Origin: Streptomyces sp. NBC_00510
GTDB lineage: Bacteria > Actinomycetota > Actinomycetes > Streptomycetales > Streptomycetaceae
Length of the DNA stretch: 64,000 nt
Assembly (NCBI GenBank): GCA_036013505.1
Contig: CP107851.1
Span: 4,800,001 to 4,864,000 of the forward strand
Direction of reading: 5' to 3'
The notes beneath the pieces were generated by a model. That model saw nothing but the letters and a program-made list of their open reading frames with translations, had not been told where the DNA came from and did not search any database. The translations under genes were made by a program, and so were the position numbers. Below, one piece after another: positions 56,671-64,000 of the stretch; positions within the stretch are counted from its first letter, which is position 1; each line of letters begins with the position of its first letter.

Positions 56671-57132
56671 TCAGCCGCCCGCGAGCTGCTTGCGCACCTC
56701 GGCGGCGACCCGGCCGCCCTCGGCCAGGCCGGCGACCTTCGGGTTCACGATCTTCATGACCGCGCCGATCGCCTTCGGCCCTTCGGCCCCCGACTCCTTG
56801 ATCGCCGCGGCGACGATGCCGGCCAGCTCCGCGTCGTCCAGCTGCTTGGGCAGGTAGGCGTCCAGTACCTCGCGCTCGGCCAGCTCACGCTCCGCGGCCT
56901 CCTTGCGGCCGCCCTGCTCGAAGGCGTCGGCGGCCTCCCGGCGCTTCTTCGCCTCGCGGGCGATCACCTTCAGCACCTCGTCGTCGGAGAGCTCGCGCGC
57001 CTCCTTGCCCGCGACCTCCTCCTTGGTGATCGCGGTGAGGGTGAGACGGAGGGTGGACGAGGTCAGTTCGTCCCGCCCCTTGATGGCAGCCGTGAGGTCG
57101 TCGTGCAGACGCTTCTTGAGCGTGGTGGTCAT
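56671..57132 (-). CDS. YqeY/GatB-like domain protein
   Basis: A 153-residue protein of the YqeY family, which is related to the tail domain of the GatB amidotransferase. The KKRLHDDLTAAIKGRD start and the EGPKAIGAVMKIVNPKVAG end are family-typical. It may help tRNA-linked amidation or other aminoacyl-tRNA processes, but no function is proven. The ATG at 57132 is divergent from the metallophosphoesterase start. Confidence 0.88.
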   Translation of the reverse strand: MTTTLKKRLHDDLTAAIKGRDELTSSTLRLTLTAITKEEVAGKEARELSDDEVLKVIAREAKKRREAADAFEQGGRKEAAERELAEREVLDAYLPKQLDDAELAGIVAAAIKESGAEGPKAIGAVMKIVNPKVAGLAEGGRVAAEVRKQLAGG

Positions 57133-57208
57133 GGCGTCGAGTCTGCCAGGTCGCCGCCGGGAGGGCCGGAAATTTATCCCTGACGTGCCGTCTGCCACCA
57201 TGGAGGGC

Positions 57209-58141
57209 ATGCGCGCGCGATACGGAGTACCCCTGGGCATCACAGCTGCCGGTGCGGCCTGCGTGGCCTACGCGGCCGGAATCGAGGCGCGGTCGTTCCG
57301 GCTGCGCAGGGTGGCGGTGCCGGTGCTGCCGGCCGGGATGCGGCCGATCCGCGTCCTGCAGGTCTCCGACATCCACATGGTCCGCGGTCAGAACAAGAAG
57401 CGCCGCTGGCTGCAGTCGCTGGCCGGGCTCCGCCCCGACTTCGTCGTGAACACCGGCGACAACCTCTCCGACCCCCAGGGCGTCCCCGAGCTGCTGGACG
57501 CCCTCGGGCCGCTGCTCGACCTCCCCGGGGCGTACGTCTTCGGCTCCAACGACTACTACGGCCCCACCCCGCGCAACCCCGCCCGCTACCTCGTCGAGCG
57601 CCTCCGGGGCGCGCACGGCCTCAACGGCCAGAACAACCCCGCCATCGGCGTCATCCGCAACCCCTGGGAGGAGATCCGCGACGCCTTCGACGTGGCCGGC
57701 TGGGTCGGGGTCAACAACACCCGCGGCCGCCTCAAGCTCGACGACGGCATCGAGATCGCCTTCGCGGGCCTCGACGACCCCCACATCCGCCGCGACCGCT
57801 ACGCCGCCATCGCCGGCGGCCCCGACGCGGACGCCGACCTCTCGCTCGCGGTCGTCCACGCCCCGTACCTGCGCGTGCTCGACTCCTTCACGGCCGACCG
57901 CTACCCGCTGATCCTCGCCGGGCACACGCACGGCGGCCAGCTGTGCATCCCCTTCTACGGCGCCCTCGTCACCAACTGCGACATCGACGCGGACCGGGTC
58001 AAGGGCCTGTCCACCCACGAGGCCACCGGCCACCGCTCCTACCTGCACGTCTCCGCAGGCTGCGGCACCAACCGCTACACCCCGGTCCGCTTCGCCTGCC
58101 CGCCCGAGGCCACCCTGCTCACCCTGACGCCGGGCGCCTGA
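57209..58141 (+). CDS. membrane-anchored metallophosphoesterase
   Basis: A 310-residue calcineurin-type phosphoesterase. One N-terminal helix (about 6-24) anchors it. Metal-binding motifs are VSDIHM (near 53), NTGDN, GSND (instead of the usual GNHE) and GHTHGGQ. The GSNDYYG form is shared by actinobacterial relatives as I recall them. The start is the ATG at 57209 or that at 57200; the GGAGGG between them is too close to the first and absent from the other. Rv3683 is the mycobacterial counterpart. Confidence 0.9.
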   Translation: MRARYGVPLGITAAGAACVAYAAGIEARSFRLRRVAVPVLPAGMRPIRVLQVSDIHMVRGQNKKRRWLQSLAGLRPDFVVNTGDNLSDPQGVPELLDALGPLLDLPGAYVFGSNDYYGPTPRNPARYLVERLRGAHGLNGQNNPAIGVIRNPWEEIRDAFDVAGWVGVNNTRGRLKLDDGIEIAFAGLDDPHIRRDRYAAIAGGPDADADLSLAVVHAPYLRVLDSFTADRYPLILAGHTHGGQLCIPFYGALVTNCDIDADRVKGLSTHEATGHRSYLHVSAGCGTNRYTPVRFACPPEATLLTLTPGA

Positions 58142-58229
58142 GCCGCCGGCGAAAACCGGATTTCGTCTCCAGCGGGAGGTCCGCTAGAGTAATCCTCGTC
58201 GCGCCGGGCCCGAGGCCACGACGCAACAC

Positions 58230-58303
<74 letters not shown>

Positions 58304-58320
58304 CTTCGTAGATGCAGATC

Positions 58321-58350
58321 AGGGCTCCCGGGAATTTTCCCGGGAGCCCT
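58321..58350 (+). terminator. terminator after tRNA-Pro
   Basis: AGGGCTCCCGGGAA (58321-58334) pairs perfectly with TTCCCGGGAGCCCT (58337-58350) around TT, 18 bases after the tRNA. Confidence 0.8.
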
Positions 58351-58413
58351 GACTCGTGTCATGTGACTATCCGCCTGACCATCGCTCGCGGTCCCGGTCG
58401 GAGCCGGGGTCGG

Positions 58414-59160
58414 TCATGAGGGCTTCGCCGCGCTCTGCGCATTGAGCCACTCGGCGAACGTCTGGGTGCCGCGGGGGCCGGGGCCGGTCGGCAACAGGCC
58501 ACCGCTGCGCATCCCGCCGGGGAAGTACAGGGGCACGACCGGACGGCGGCGCGCGCCGCCCGCGGCGATGAGGCGCCGGGCCAGGTCGACCAGGGACTCG
58601 ACCTGCGGGCCCGCGAGCTCGGGGGCCATCCCCTTCGGCGGTTCGAGGGCGAGGTCGACGAGGGCCTCGGCCACTTCCCGTACGGCGATGGGCTGGACCG
58701 GCGCCGTCGGCACCAGCGCGATCGGTCCGGGGACACCGCTCAGCGCCTGACCCACGAACTCGTAGAACTGCGTCGCCCGCATGATGGTCCATGGCACCGG
58801 CCCGCCCCGGATGATCTCCTCCTGGCGCAACTTGCCCGTGTAGTAGGGGTGCCCGACCCGGTCGACCCCCACGATCGACGGCGTCACGAGGTGCCGGACC
58901 CCGGCACGCTCGGCCGCACCGATGAGGTTCCGTCCCGCCTTCTCGAAGAAGCCGACGGCCACCGACTTGCGGTTCGTGGTCACGTTGCTGACGTCGATCA
59001 CCGCGTCGGCCCCGGTCAGCGCCGTGTCCAGCCCCGACCCGCTCACCAGGTCGACACCCTGTCCGCGTGACAGCACCACGGGCTCGTGTCCGCGGGCCCG
59101 CACGGCCTCCACCACGAAACGTCCGGCCACCCCGGTACCGCCGGCGACTGCGATCTTCAT
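58414..59160 (-). CDS. NmrA-like NAD(P)-binding SDR protein
   Basis: A 248-residue atypical short-chain dehydrogenase fold protein. The N-terminal MKIAVAGGTGVAGRFVVEA has the GGTGxxG dinucleotide motif; no catalytic YxxxK is clear, as in NmrA-type sensors. PWTIMRATQFYEF is the usual family landmark. The ATG at 59160 begins at the first strand. The tRNA lies beyond its 3' end. A perfect palindrome 76-91 bases before the start suggests a TetR or MarR-type operator, but the regulator is not in the window. Confidence 0.85.
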   Translation of the reverse strand: MKIAVAGGTGVAGRFVVEAVRARGHEPVVLSRGQGVDLVSGSGLDTALTGADAVIDVSNVTTNRKSVAVGFFEKAGRNLIGAAERAGVRHLVTPSIVGVDRVGHPYYTGKLRQEEIIRGGPVPWTIMRATQFYEFVGQALSGVPGPIALVPTAPVQPIAVREVAEALVDLALEPPKGMAPELAGPQVESLVDLARRLIAAGGARRRPVVPLYFPGGMRSGGLLPTGPGPRGTQTFAEWLNAQSAAKPS

Positions 59161-59467
59161 GACTGCTCCTGTCCTCTCGGTGCTGCACGAGAGGAAGGAA
59201 CGGGCCACACCCATCGCGTCAGCTCCACCTATTGTTACGATCGCGATCGTATCATTCAATACCAATAGGGATGGCCACCCCACCGCCTGCCGGCCGCCCC
59301 GAGGCCGCCGTGATCAGCGCTTCCTGCACGGCCTCGGCGTCAGCCGGATCCGGGAACACCCGGCGCACATCGCCTCGGCCGAGCGGGATCGCTTCCTCCA
59401 CGGGGACGAGTCCGACCCGACGCGAGCCCGCGGCCAAGGCCTGGACGCGCGGCGTACGGCGTACGGG
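59161..59467. other. gene-free gap with palindrome
   Basis: A 307-base gap between two leftward genes. It contains the palindrome at 59236 and an AT-rich segment (about 59220-59270), a likely promoter zone for the NmrA-like gene. A 61-codon open frame at 59252-59437 on the minus strand has no recognised similarity. Confidence 0.55.
59236..59251. promoter_or_regulatory. 16-base perfect palindrome, candidate operator
   Basis: TACGATCGCGATCGTA reads the same on both strands and sits in an AT-rich promoter-like segment upstream of the NmrA-like gene. Palindromes of this type are bound by TetR-family repressors. Confidence 0.55.
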
Positions 59468-61030
59468 TCAGCCGCAGATCGTGCCGGGGGCGGGGAGTTC
59501 GCCGTGGGTCAGGTAGAGGTCGACGGCGTCGTCGATGCAGGGGCTGCCGCGGTGGTAGGCGGTGTGGCCGTCGCCGTCGTAGGTGAGGAGGTGGCCGGAG
59601 TCGAGTTGACGGGCGAGGGACTGGGCCCAGGGGTACGGGGTGGCGGGGTCGCGGGTGGTGCCGACGACGAGGATGGGGGCGGCGCCGGGGGCGGCGATGG
59701 AGTGCGGGGTCTGGGTCGCCGGGACGGGCCAGTGGGTGCACAGCACCAGGAACGTGGCCAGTGAGGTGCCGAATTGGGGCGAGGCGTGCAGGAAGGCGGG
59801 CAGTGCGGCCTGGGCCTGGGCCTCGGAGAAGCGGGCGCCGAGGGTGGAGCTGAGGCAGTCGACGGCGAGGAGGGCGTCCGCGGCGTTGCCGGAGTCGCCT
59901 TCGTCCGTGCCGGCGAACTGCTGCAGTTCGGTGGTGTCGCCGGCCAGGATCTGGCGCAGCATGGTGCGCAGTTCCTCCCAGGAGGCCTCGCGCAGGGCCG
60001 TGATGACCGCGGTGAGGAGGTCCTCGCCGGTGATGGTGATGTCCTTGCCCTGGCGCAGCGGGCCGGCGTCCAGCTTGTCCCGCAGGCCGTCGAGGACGCG
60101 GCCGGCCTCCGCGACGGAGTGGCCCACCGGGCAGTCGGGGCGGGCGGCGCAGTCGGCGGCGAAGGAGTCCCAGGCCAGCTGGTACCCGGCGGTGCTGTCC
60201 AGGTTCTCGCGGTAGCCGTCGATAGCGGGGTCGACGGCGCCGTCGAGGACCATGCGGCCGACCCGCGAGGGGAACAGCTCGGCGTAGGTCGCGCCGAGGT
60301 AGGTGCCGTAGGAGTAGCCGAGGTAGTGCAGGCGCTCGTCGCCGAGGAGGGCGCGGACGACGTCCATGTCGCGTGCCGCGTCGGGGGTGCCGAGGTGGGG
60401 CAGCAGTTCCCCGGCGTGCTCCTCGCAGGCGTCGGCGAGTTCCTCGAACGCCTCGTAGGAGTCGGTGATCTCGGCCGCGTCACCGGACAGCCGCAGGCCG
60501 AAGCCCATGGGGGTGGCCGGGCTGTCGGTGGCGCAGTCCACGGGGGTGCTGTACTGCACGCCGCGCGGGTCGACGGCGACCAGGTCGTACGCGGAGCGCG
60601 TGGCCGGGGAGAAGGTGCCGGCGGCGGCGACCAGGTAGTCGACGGCGGACTCGCCGGGGCCGCCGGGGTTGATCTGGAGCGAGCCGACACGGGCGCCGGC
60701 GTCGCCGGTGGCCCGCACGCGGGCGGCGGTCAGGGTGATGTCGCCCGCTTCCGGGCGGGCGTAGTCCAGGGGCACCGTCACGGTGGCGCACTGGAAGCCG
60801 GGCACGTCCTGGCAGGCTTCCCAGTCGAGGTGCTGCTCGTAGTAGCGCCGCAGCTCCGGGGGTACGCCCGCCGCGGGGTCCGCGGCCGCCCGGCCGGCGT
60901 CGGGGGACGGCTGCAGCGGGCCGGCGGTGGCGCAGGCAGCGGTCAGCAGGAGCCCGCAGGTGCTCAGCACCGCGAGCGCGCCGCGCAGCCTGCGCCGGGG
61001 TATCCCGTCGGTGTCCCGTACAGCGATCAT
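59468..61030 (-). CDS. secreted S33 tripeptidyl aminopeptidase-like lipoprotein
   Basis: A 520-residue exported alpha/beta hydrolase of the TAP/SlpD/SlpE type. The signal peptide ends in a lipobox LTAAC (cysteine near residue 33). The nucleophile elbow is GYSYGTYLG near 230. The TAP-like C-terminal domain holds GTTRDPATPY (acid) and DGDGHTAYHRGSPC (histidine). Conserved cysteines near residues 73, 81, 168 and the C-terminus fit the disulfides of this family. The ATG at 61030 has AGGAAGG seven bases upstream, better than the GTG two codons earlier. It clips N-terminal peptides outside the cell. Confidence 0.92.
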   Translation of the reverse strand: MIAVRDTDGIPRRRLRGALAVLSTCGLLLTAACATAGPLQPSPDAGRAAADPAAGVPPELRRYYEQHLDWEACQDVPGFQCATVTVPLDYARPEAGDITLTAARVRATGDAGARVGSLQINPGGPGESAVDYLVAAAGTFSPATRSAYDLVAVDPRGVQYSTPVDCATDSPATPMGFGLRLSGDAAEITDSYEAFEELADACEEHAGELLPHLGTPDAARDMDVVRALLGDERLHYLGYSYGTYLGATYAELFPSRVGRMVLDGAVDPAIDGYRENLDSTAGYQLAWDSFAADCAARPDCPVGHSVAEAGRVLDGLRDKLDAGPLRQGKDITITGEDLLTAVITALREASWEELRTMLRQILAGDTTELQQFAGTDEGDSGNAADALLAVDCLSSTLGARFSEAQAQAALPAFLHASPQFGTSLATFLVLCTHWPVPATQTPHSIAAPGAAPILVVGTTRDPATPYPWAQSLARQLDSGHLLTYDGDGHTAYHRGSPCIDDAVDLYLTHGELPAPGTICG

Positions 61031-61238
61031 CGCCACGCCTTCCTCGTACGCCCGTGTGACGGGGGGACCGCCGGACGCGGCGCCCGGGCCGGCCCGGGGG
61101 GTCAGGGTCCGGTCGTGTCGCGGAGCGCTCGGACGCGCCCCCCGCGACTCCGCTGCGTCACCACCCCATCACACGTCGTGCGTGGCGGCGGCCCGAGTGG
61201 GCCGAACGCGTGAACTTCCGGGGTGCCCGGACAGGGGT

Positions 61239-61703
61239 TCAGCGGGGCGCGTAGGCGATGCGCTCGAAGGGCCAGGCGCGGGCCAGCCAGTCGCTGACGA
61301 CGCGGTGGAGTGCGGCGTCCAGGGCGGCGTGGGGGGCGCTGACCCAGGAGCGGACGTTGATGACGCCGGGCTCGGTGCGGGAGCCGTAGACGTACACGCA
61401 GCCGATGACGTCGCCGCCGGGGACGGACAGGACGGTGTAGGTGAAGCCGGTCCGCCGCTCGAAGTCCTCCGCGTGCTTGCGCAGGTCCTCCAGGTTGGCC
61501 TCCAGGCTCATCCCGTCCGGCGGCGGCCAGGAGCGGCCCTCGAAGCCGGGGGTGGCGCGGATGTGGTCGATGCCGGACGTCCAGGCGGCATGGTCGGCGG
61601 CGTTGTGCTGCGGGCCGAGGGGTTCCAGGCGGAAGCGGTCGGTGGCGGGCGGGTCCGGGACGACGAAGTCCGGCGGGACGAGGGGCTGTTGGGTGTCGGT
61701 CAT
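61239..61703 (-). CDS. GNAT family N-acetyltransferase
   Basis: A 154-residue acetyltransferase-like protein. The beta-strand GDVIGCVYVYG and the NVRSWVSAPHAALDAALHR segment correspond to GNAT motif A, though the Q/RxxGxG/A loop is degenerate. The N-terminus (FRLEPLGPQHNAADHAAW) is typical of the family. It stands alone, divergent from the DUF6191 gene. Substrate unknown. Confidence 0.8.
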   Translation of the reverse strand: MTDTQQPLVPPDFVVPDPPATDRFRLEPLGPQHNAADHAAWTSGIDHIRATPGFEGRSWPPPDGMSLEANLEDLRKHAEDFERRTGFTYTVLSVPGGDVIGCVYVYGSRTEPGVINVRSWVSAPHAALDAALHRVVSDWLARAWPFERIAYAPR

Positions 61704-61770
61704 GGCGCGAGGGTAGCCGGGTGCCGCCCGGACCGTCGCCGGTGCGCTGCCGCCGTGCGAAGGTGGGGCC

Positions 61771-62076
61771 ATGGGTGTCGAGTTCGTGGTCTTCATGACG
61801 CTGCCGGGCCTGGTGATCCTGCTGATCGGGGTGGCCTTCGTCGACCAGGTGCTGCGGGCGGGCCGGTGGGGCGGACGGAGCGGGCAGGTCTCCGCGACCG
61901 GTTTCGAGCAGCTGCACGCGAGCTTCTCGCCGGGCAAGCGGAGCGAGTTGGACGAGCGCCGGGCGACGCTGATGCTGCGCGACGAGGAGGGCGATGGGGC
62001 GCCCCCGCGGTCGCGGGTGGACCTGGGGCGGGGGACGGCGCTGATCGTCGTTCCGGGGTGTGATCGCAGCGGGTGA
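61771..62076 (+). CDS. DUF6191 small membrane protein
   Basis: A 101-residue protein with one N-terminal helix (VFMTLPGLVILLIGVAFVDQ) and a hydrophilic tail containing GFEQLHASFSPGKRSELDE, the DUF6191 signature. No function is known. The S9 peptidase gene starts 46 bases after its stop, and the two may be co-transcribed. Confidence 0.8.
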   Translation: MGVEFVVFMTLPGLVILLIGVAFVDQVLRAGRWGGRSGQVSATGFEQLHASFSPGKRSELDERRATLMLRDEEGDGAPPRSRVDLGRGTALIVVPGCDRSG

Positions 62077-62122
62077 CGACGGCCACGGTCCGCTGCGGGG
62101 CGCGATCGGGTTTGATGGTGGC

Positions 62123-63913
62123 ATGAGCGACGTCATGGCTGGTATGCCGGATTGGGAGAAGCGCTTCCGGGCGCCACGCGTCGGACTGCCGGAGTGGGCG
62201 GAGGACGCCCCCCACCGCAGCCTGTTCGTGTCGAATGCGACGGGTACCTACGAGCTGTACGCGTGGGACCGGACGACCGGGGCGCAGCGGCAGGTCACCG
62301 ACCGGCCGAACGGCACGTCGGACGGGACGCTGACGCCGGACGGCGCGTGGGTGTGGTGGTTCGCGGACACCGACGGGGACGAGTTCGGGGTCTGGATGCG
62401 GCAGCCCTTCGCGGGCGGCCCGGACGAGCCGGCCGCGCCCGGTCTGGAGCCCTCGTACCCTGCGGGGCTGGCGCTGGGCCGGGGCGGGCTGTCGGTGGTC
62501 GGCCGCTCCACCGACGAGGAGGGCACGACGATCCACGTCGTGCGTCCCGGGGCGGAGCCGGTGGAGATCTACCGGCACGAGGAGTCGGGCGGGGTCGGCG
62601 CGCTGTCGGAGGACGGCACGCTGGTCGTCGTCGAGCACACCGAGCACGGCGACGCGATGCACTCGGCGCTGCGGGTCGTCACGACGGACGGCACGACGGT
62701 CGCGGAGCTGGACGACAGCGAGGGCGGCACGAAGGAACTGGGCCTGGAGTGCCTGGGGTTCGCCCCCGTGGCCGGCGACGCCCGGCTGCTGGTGGCGCAC
62801 CAGCGGCGCGGCCGCTGGGAGCCGATGGTCTGGGACGTCGCGGCGGGCACGGAGACCGCCCTGGCGATCGACCTGCCCGGTGACGTCGCGGCGGAGTGGT
62901 ACCCGGACGGCACCGCGCTGCTGGTGGTGCACTCCTACCGGGCCCGCAGCGAGATCTACCGCTACGGGCTGGCGGACGGGGAGCTGACCCGGCTGGACAC
63001 CCCGGCGGGCTCGGTGAGCGGCGCGACGGCCCGCCCCGACGGCACGGTGGAGTTCCTGTGGTCGTCGGCGGCGGCGCCCTCCGAGGTGCGGTCGACGACC
63101 GGCGCCGTGGTGCTGGAGGCGCCGGGCGAGCGGGCCCCGGGCTCGCTGCCGGTGGAGGACGTGTGGGTGGACGGGCCCGGCGGGCCGGTGCACGCGCTCG
63201 TCCAGCGGCCCGCGCGGGGCGAGGGCCCGTACCCGACGGTGTTCGAGATCCACGGCGGGCCCACCTGGCACGACTCGGACGCCTTCGCGGCCGGCCCGGC
63301 GGCCTGGCTGGACCACGGCTACGCGGTGGTGCGGGTCAACTACCGCGGTTCCACGGGCTACGGCCGGGAGTGGACGGACGCGCTCAAGCACCGCGTCGGC
63401 CTGATCGAGCTGGAGGACATCGCGGCGGTCCGGACGTGGGCGGTGGAGTCGGGCTTCGCCGACCCGGCCCGGCTGGTGCTGTCCGGCGGCTCCTGGGGCG
63501 GCTTCCTGACGCTGCTGGGGCTGGGCACCCAGCCCGAGCTGTGGACGGTGGGCCTGGCGGCGGTGCCGGTCGCGGACTACGTGACGGCGTACGGCGACGA
63601 GATGGAGGCGCTGAAGGCGCTGGACCGCACCCTGTTCGGCGGGTCCCCCGAGGAGGTCCCGGACCGCTACGAGGCGTCCTCGCCGATCACGTACGTGGCG
63701 CGGGTCAAGGCCCCGGTCTACGTCTCGGCGGGCCTCAACGACCCGCGCTGCCCGATCCGGCAGATCGACAACTACGTCGAGCGGCTGGCGGGCCTGGGCA
63801 AGGCGCACGAGGTCTACCGCTACGACGCCGGGCACGGCTCGCTCGTCGTCGACGAGCGGATCAAGCAGCTACGACTGGAGCTGGACTTCGTCCGGCGCCA
63901 CCTCGGCGGCTGA
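62123..63913 (+). CDS. S9 prolyl oligopeptidase family protein
   Basis: A 596-residue serine peptidase. Residues 25-340 contain repeated beta-propeller-like strands. The C-terminal alpha/beta hydrolase domain has the nucleophile GGSWGGF, the acid in GLNDPRCP and the histidine in DAGHGS. No signal peptide is present, so it acts in the cytoplasm on small peptides. The ATG at 62123 reads MSDVMAGMPDWEKRF; the frame stays open for 21 codons upstream without similarity. Its end overlaps the leftward frame at the window edge by 45 bases. Confidence 0.92.
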   Translation: MSDVMAGMPDWEKRFRAPRVGLPEWAEDAPHRSLFVSNATGTYELYAWDRTTGAQRQVTDRPNGTSDGTLTPDGAWVWWFADTDGDEFGVWMRQPFAGGPDEPAAPGLEPSYPAGLALGRGGLSVVGRSTDEEGTTIHVVRPGAEPVEIYRHEESGGVGALSEDGTLVVVEHTEHGDAMHSALRVVTTDGTTVAELDDSEGGTKELGLECLGFAPVAGDARLLVAHQRRGRWEPMVWDVAAGTETALAIDLPGDVAAEWYPDGTALLVVHSYRARSEIYRYGLADGELTRLDTPAGSVSGATARPDGTVEFLWSSAAAPSEVRSTTGAVVLEAPGERAPGSLPVEDVWVDGPGGPVHALVQRPARGEGPYPTVFEIHGGPTWHDSDAFAAGPAAWLDHGYAVVRVNYRGSTGYGREWTDALKHRVGLIELEDIAAVRTWAVESGFADPARLVLSGGSWGGFLTLLGLGTQPELWTVGLAAVPVADYVTAYGDEMEALKALDRTLFGGSPEEVPDRYEASSPITYVARVKAPVYVSAGLNDPRCPIRQIDNYVERLAGLGKAHEVYRYDAGHGSLVVDERIKQLRLELDFVRRHLGG

Positions 63914-64000
63914 GGCCGCGGCCGGCCCCTCCTCCCCGGTGAGGCCGAGCTCGGCGTCGCGCCGGGTCTCGGCCTCCCGCCGGACGAGCCGGAACCACAT
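63869..64000 (-). CDS. 3' end of a leftward gene (partial)
   Basis: The minus strand is open from the window edge to a TAG at 63869, reading WFRLVRREAETRRDAELG and ending EVQLQS. Third codon positions are almost all G or C, which argues for real coding. The protein begins outside the window and its family cannot be told. It overlaps the S9 peptidase gene tail to tail by 45 bases. Confidence 0.5.
   Translation of the reverse strand: MWFRLVRREAETRRDAELGLTGEEGPAAASAAEVAPDEVQLQS

Noticed and set aside
59252..59437. 61-codon minus-strand frame as a gene or gene remnant
   Set aside because: Its product resembles no family that I know, there is no ribosome-binding site, and its end becomes AT-rich in the promoter-like segment.

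Overview
This window is a very high-GC, densely packed stretch of actinobacterial chromosome, almost certainly from a Streptomyces. The evidence is the strong G/C bias at third codon positions, the frequent GTG and TTG starts, and lineage-specific regulators (a BldG anti-anti-sigma factor, WblA, an AfsR-type regulator). From memory, the gene order matches the Streptomyces coelicolor block from about topA (SCO3543) to the metallophosphoesterase after wblA (SCO3579). It also shares a long backbone with Mycobacterium tuberculosis Rv3646c-Rv3683 (topA, helicase, tad cluster, ssd, acs, holin-like, marP, nudix, nth, crp, lactamase-fold, ridA, ArsA pair, whiB, PBP, phosphoesterase). No IS element, prophage, CRISPR array, restriction system or antibiotic cluster was seen.

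Region by region. 1-7.1 kb: truncated MFS exporter, SpoIIE-type phosphatase/anti-sigma kinase, type II NADH dehydrogenase, TetR regulator, and a membrane-spanning ECF sigma factor with a carbohydrate-binding-like C-terminus. 7.1-11.8 kb: DsbA-like oxidoreductase, large AfsR-type regulator, then a 675-base gene-free stretch full of nested inverted repeats. 11.8-17.8 kb: an MFS-thymidylate kinase fusion and topoisomerase I. 17.9-22 kb: small membrane genes including a TM2-DUF2752-TM2 cassette, a methyltransferase and a lipoprotein. 22-25.7 kb: proton-pumping pyrophosphatase and the bldG operon. 25.8-33.1 kb: MrfA/YprA-like helicase facing a seven-gene overlapping tad/flp pilus operon headed by ssd. 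33.6-44.8 kb: HAD phosphatase, degenerate Fic-like protein, ParA/CooC-type GTP/ATPase, SulP-carbonic anhydrase fusion, acetyl-CoA synthetase, NhaA antiporter, holin-like protein, epoxide hydrolase-like protein. 44.9-58.1 kb: MarP-like protease, Nudix, endonuclease III, Crp, lactamase-fold enzyme, Nudix, RidA, DUF4177, paired ArsA ATPases, WblA, bifunctional PBP, YqeY, metallophosphoesterase. 58.2 kb: tRNA-Pro(CGG). 58.4-64 kb: more variable genes (NmrA-like protein, secreted S33 peptidase, GNAT, DUF6191, S9 peptidase) and the tail of a leftward gene.

Functionally the block combines developmental control (BldG and its partner, WblA, Crp, AfsR-like, SpoIIE-type), envelope and surface functions (tad pilus, PBP, MarP-like protease, ArsA pair), DNA topology and repair (TopA, Nth, helicase) and ion/energy metabolism (HppA, Ndh, NhaA, SulP-CA, AcsA). 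The least understood items are the protein fusions (sigma-TM-NPCBM, MFS-Tmk-coiled coil, SulP-CA), the degenerate Fic protein, the TM2/DUF2752 cassette, and several perfect palindromes in gene-free DNA.
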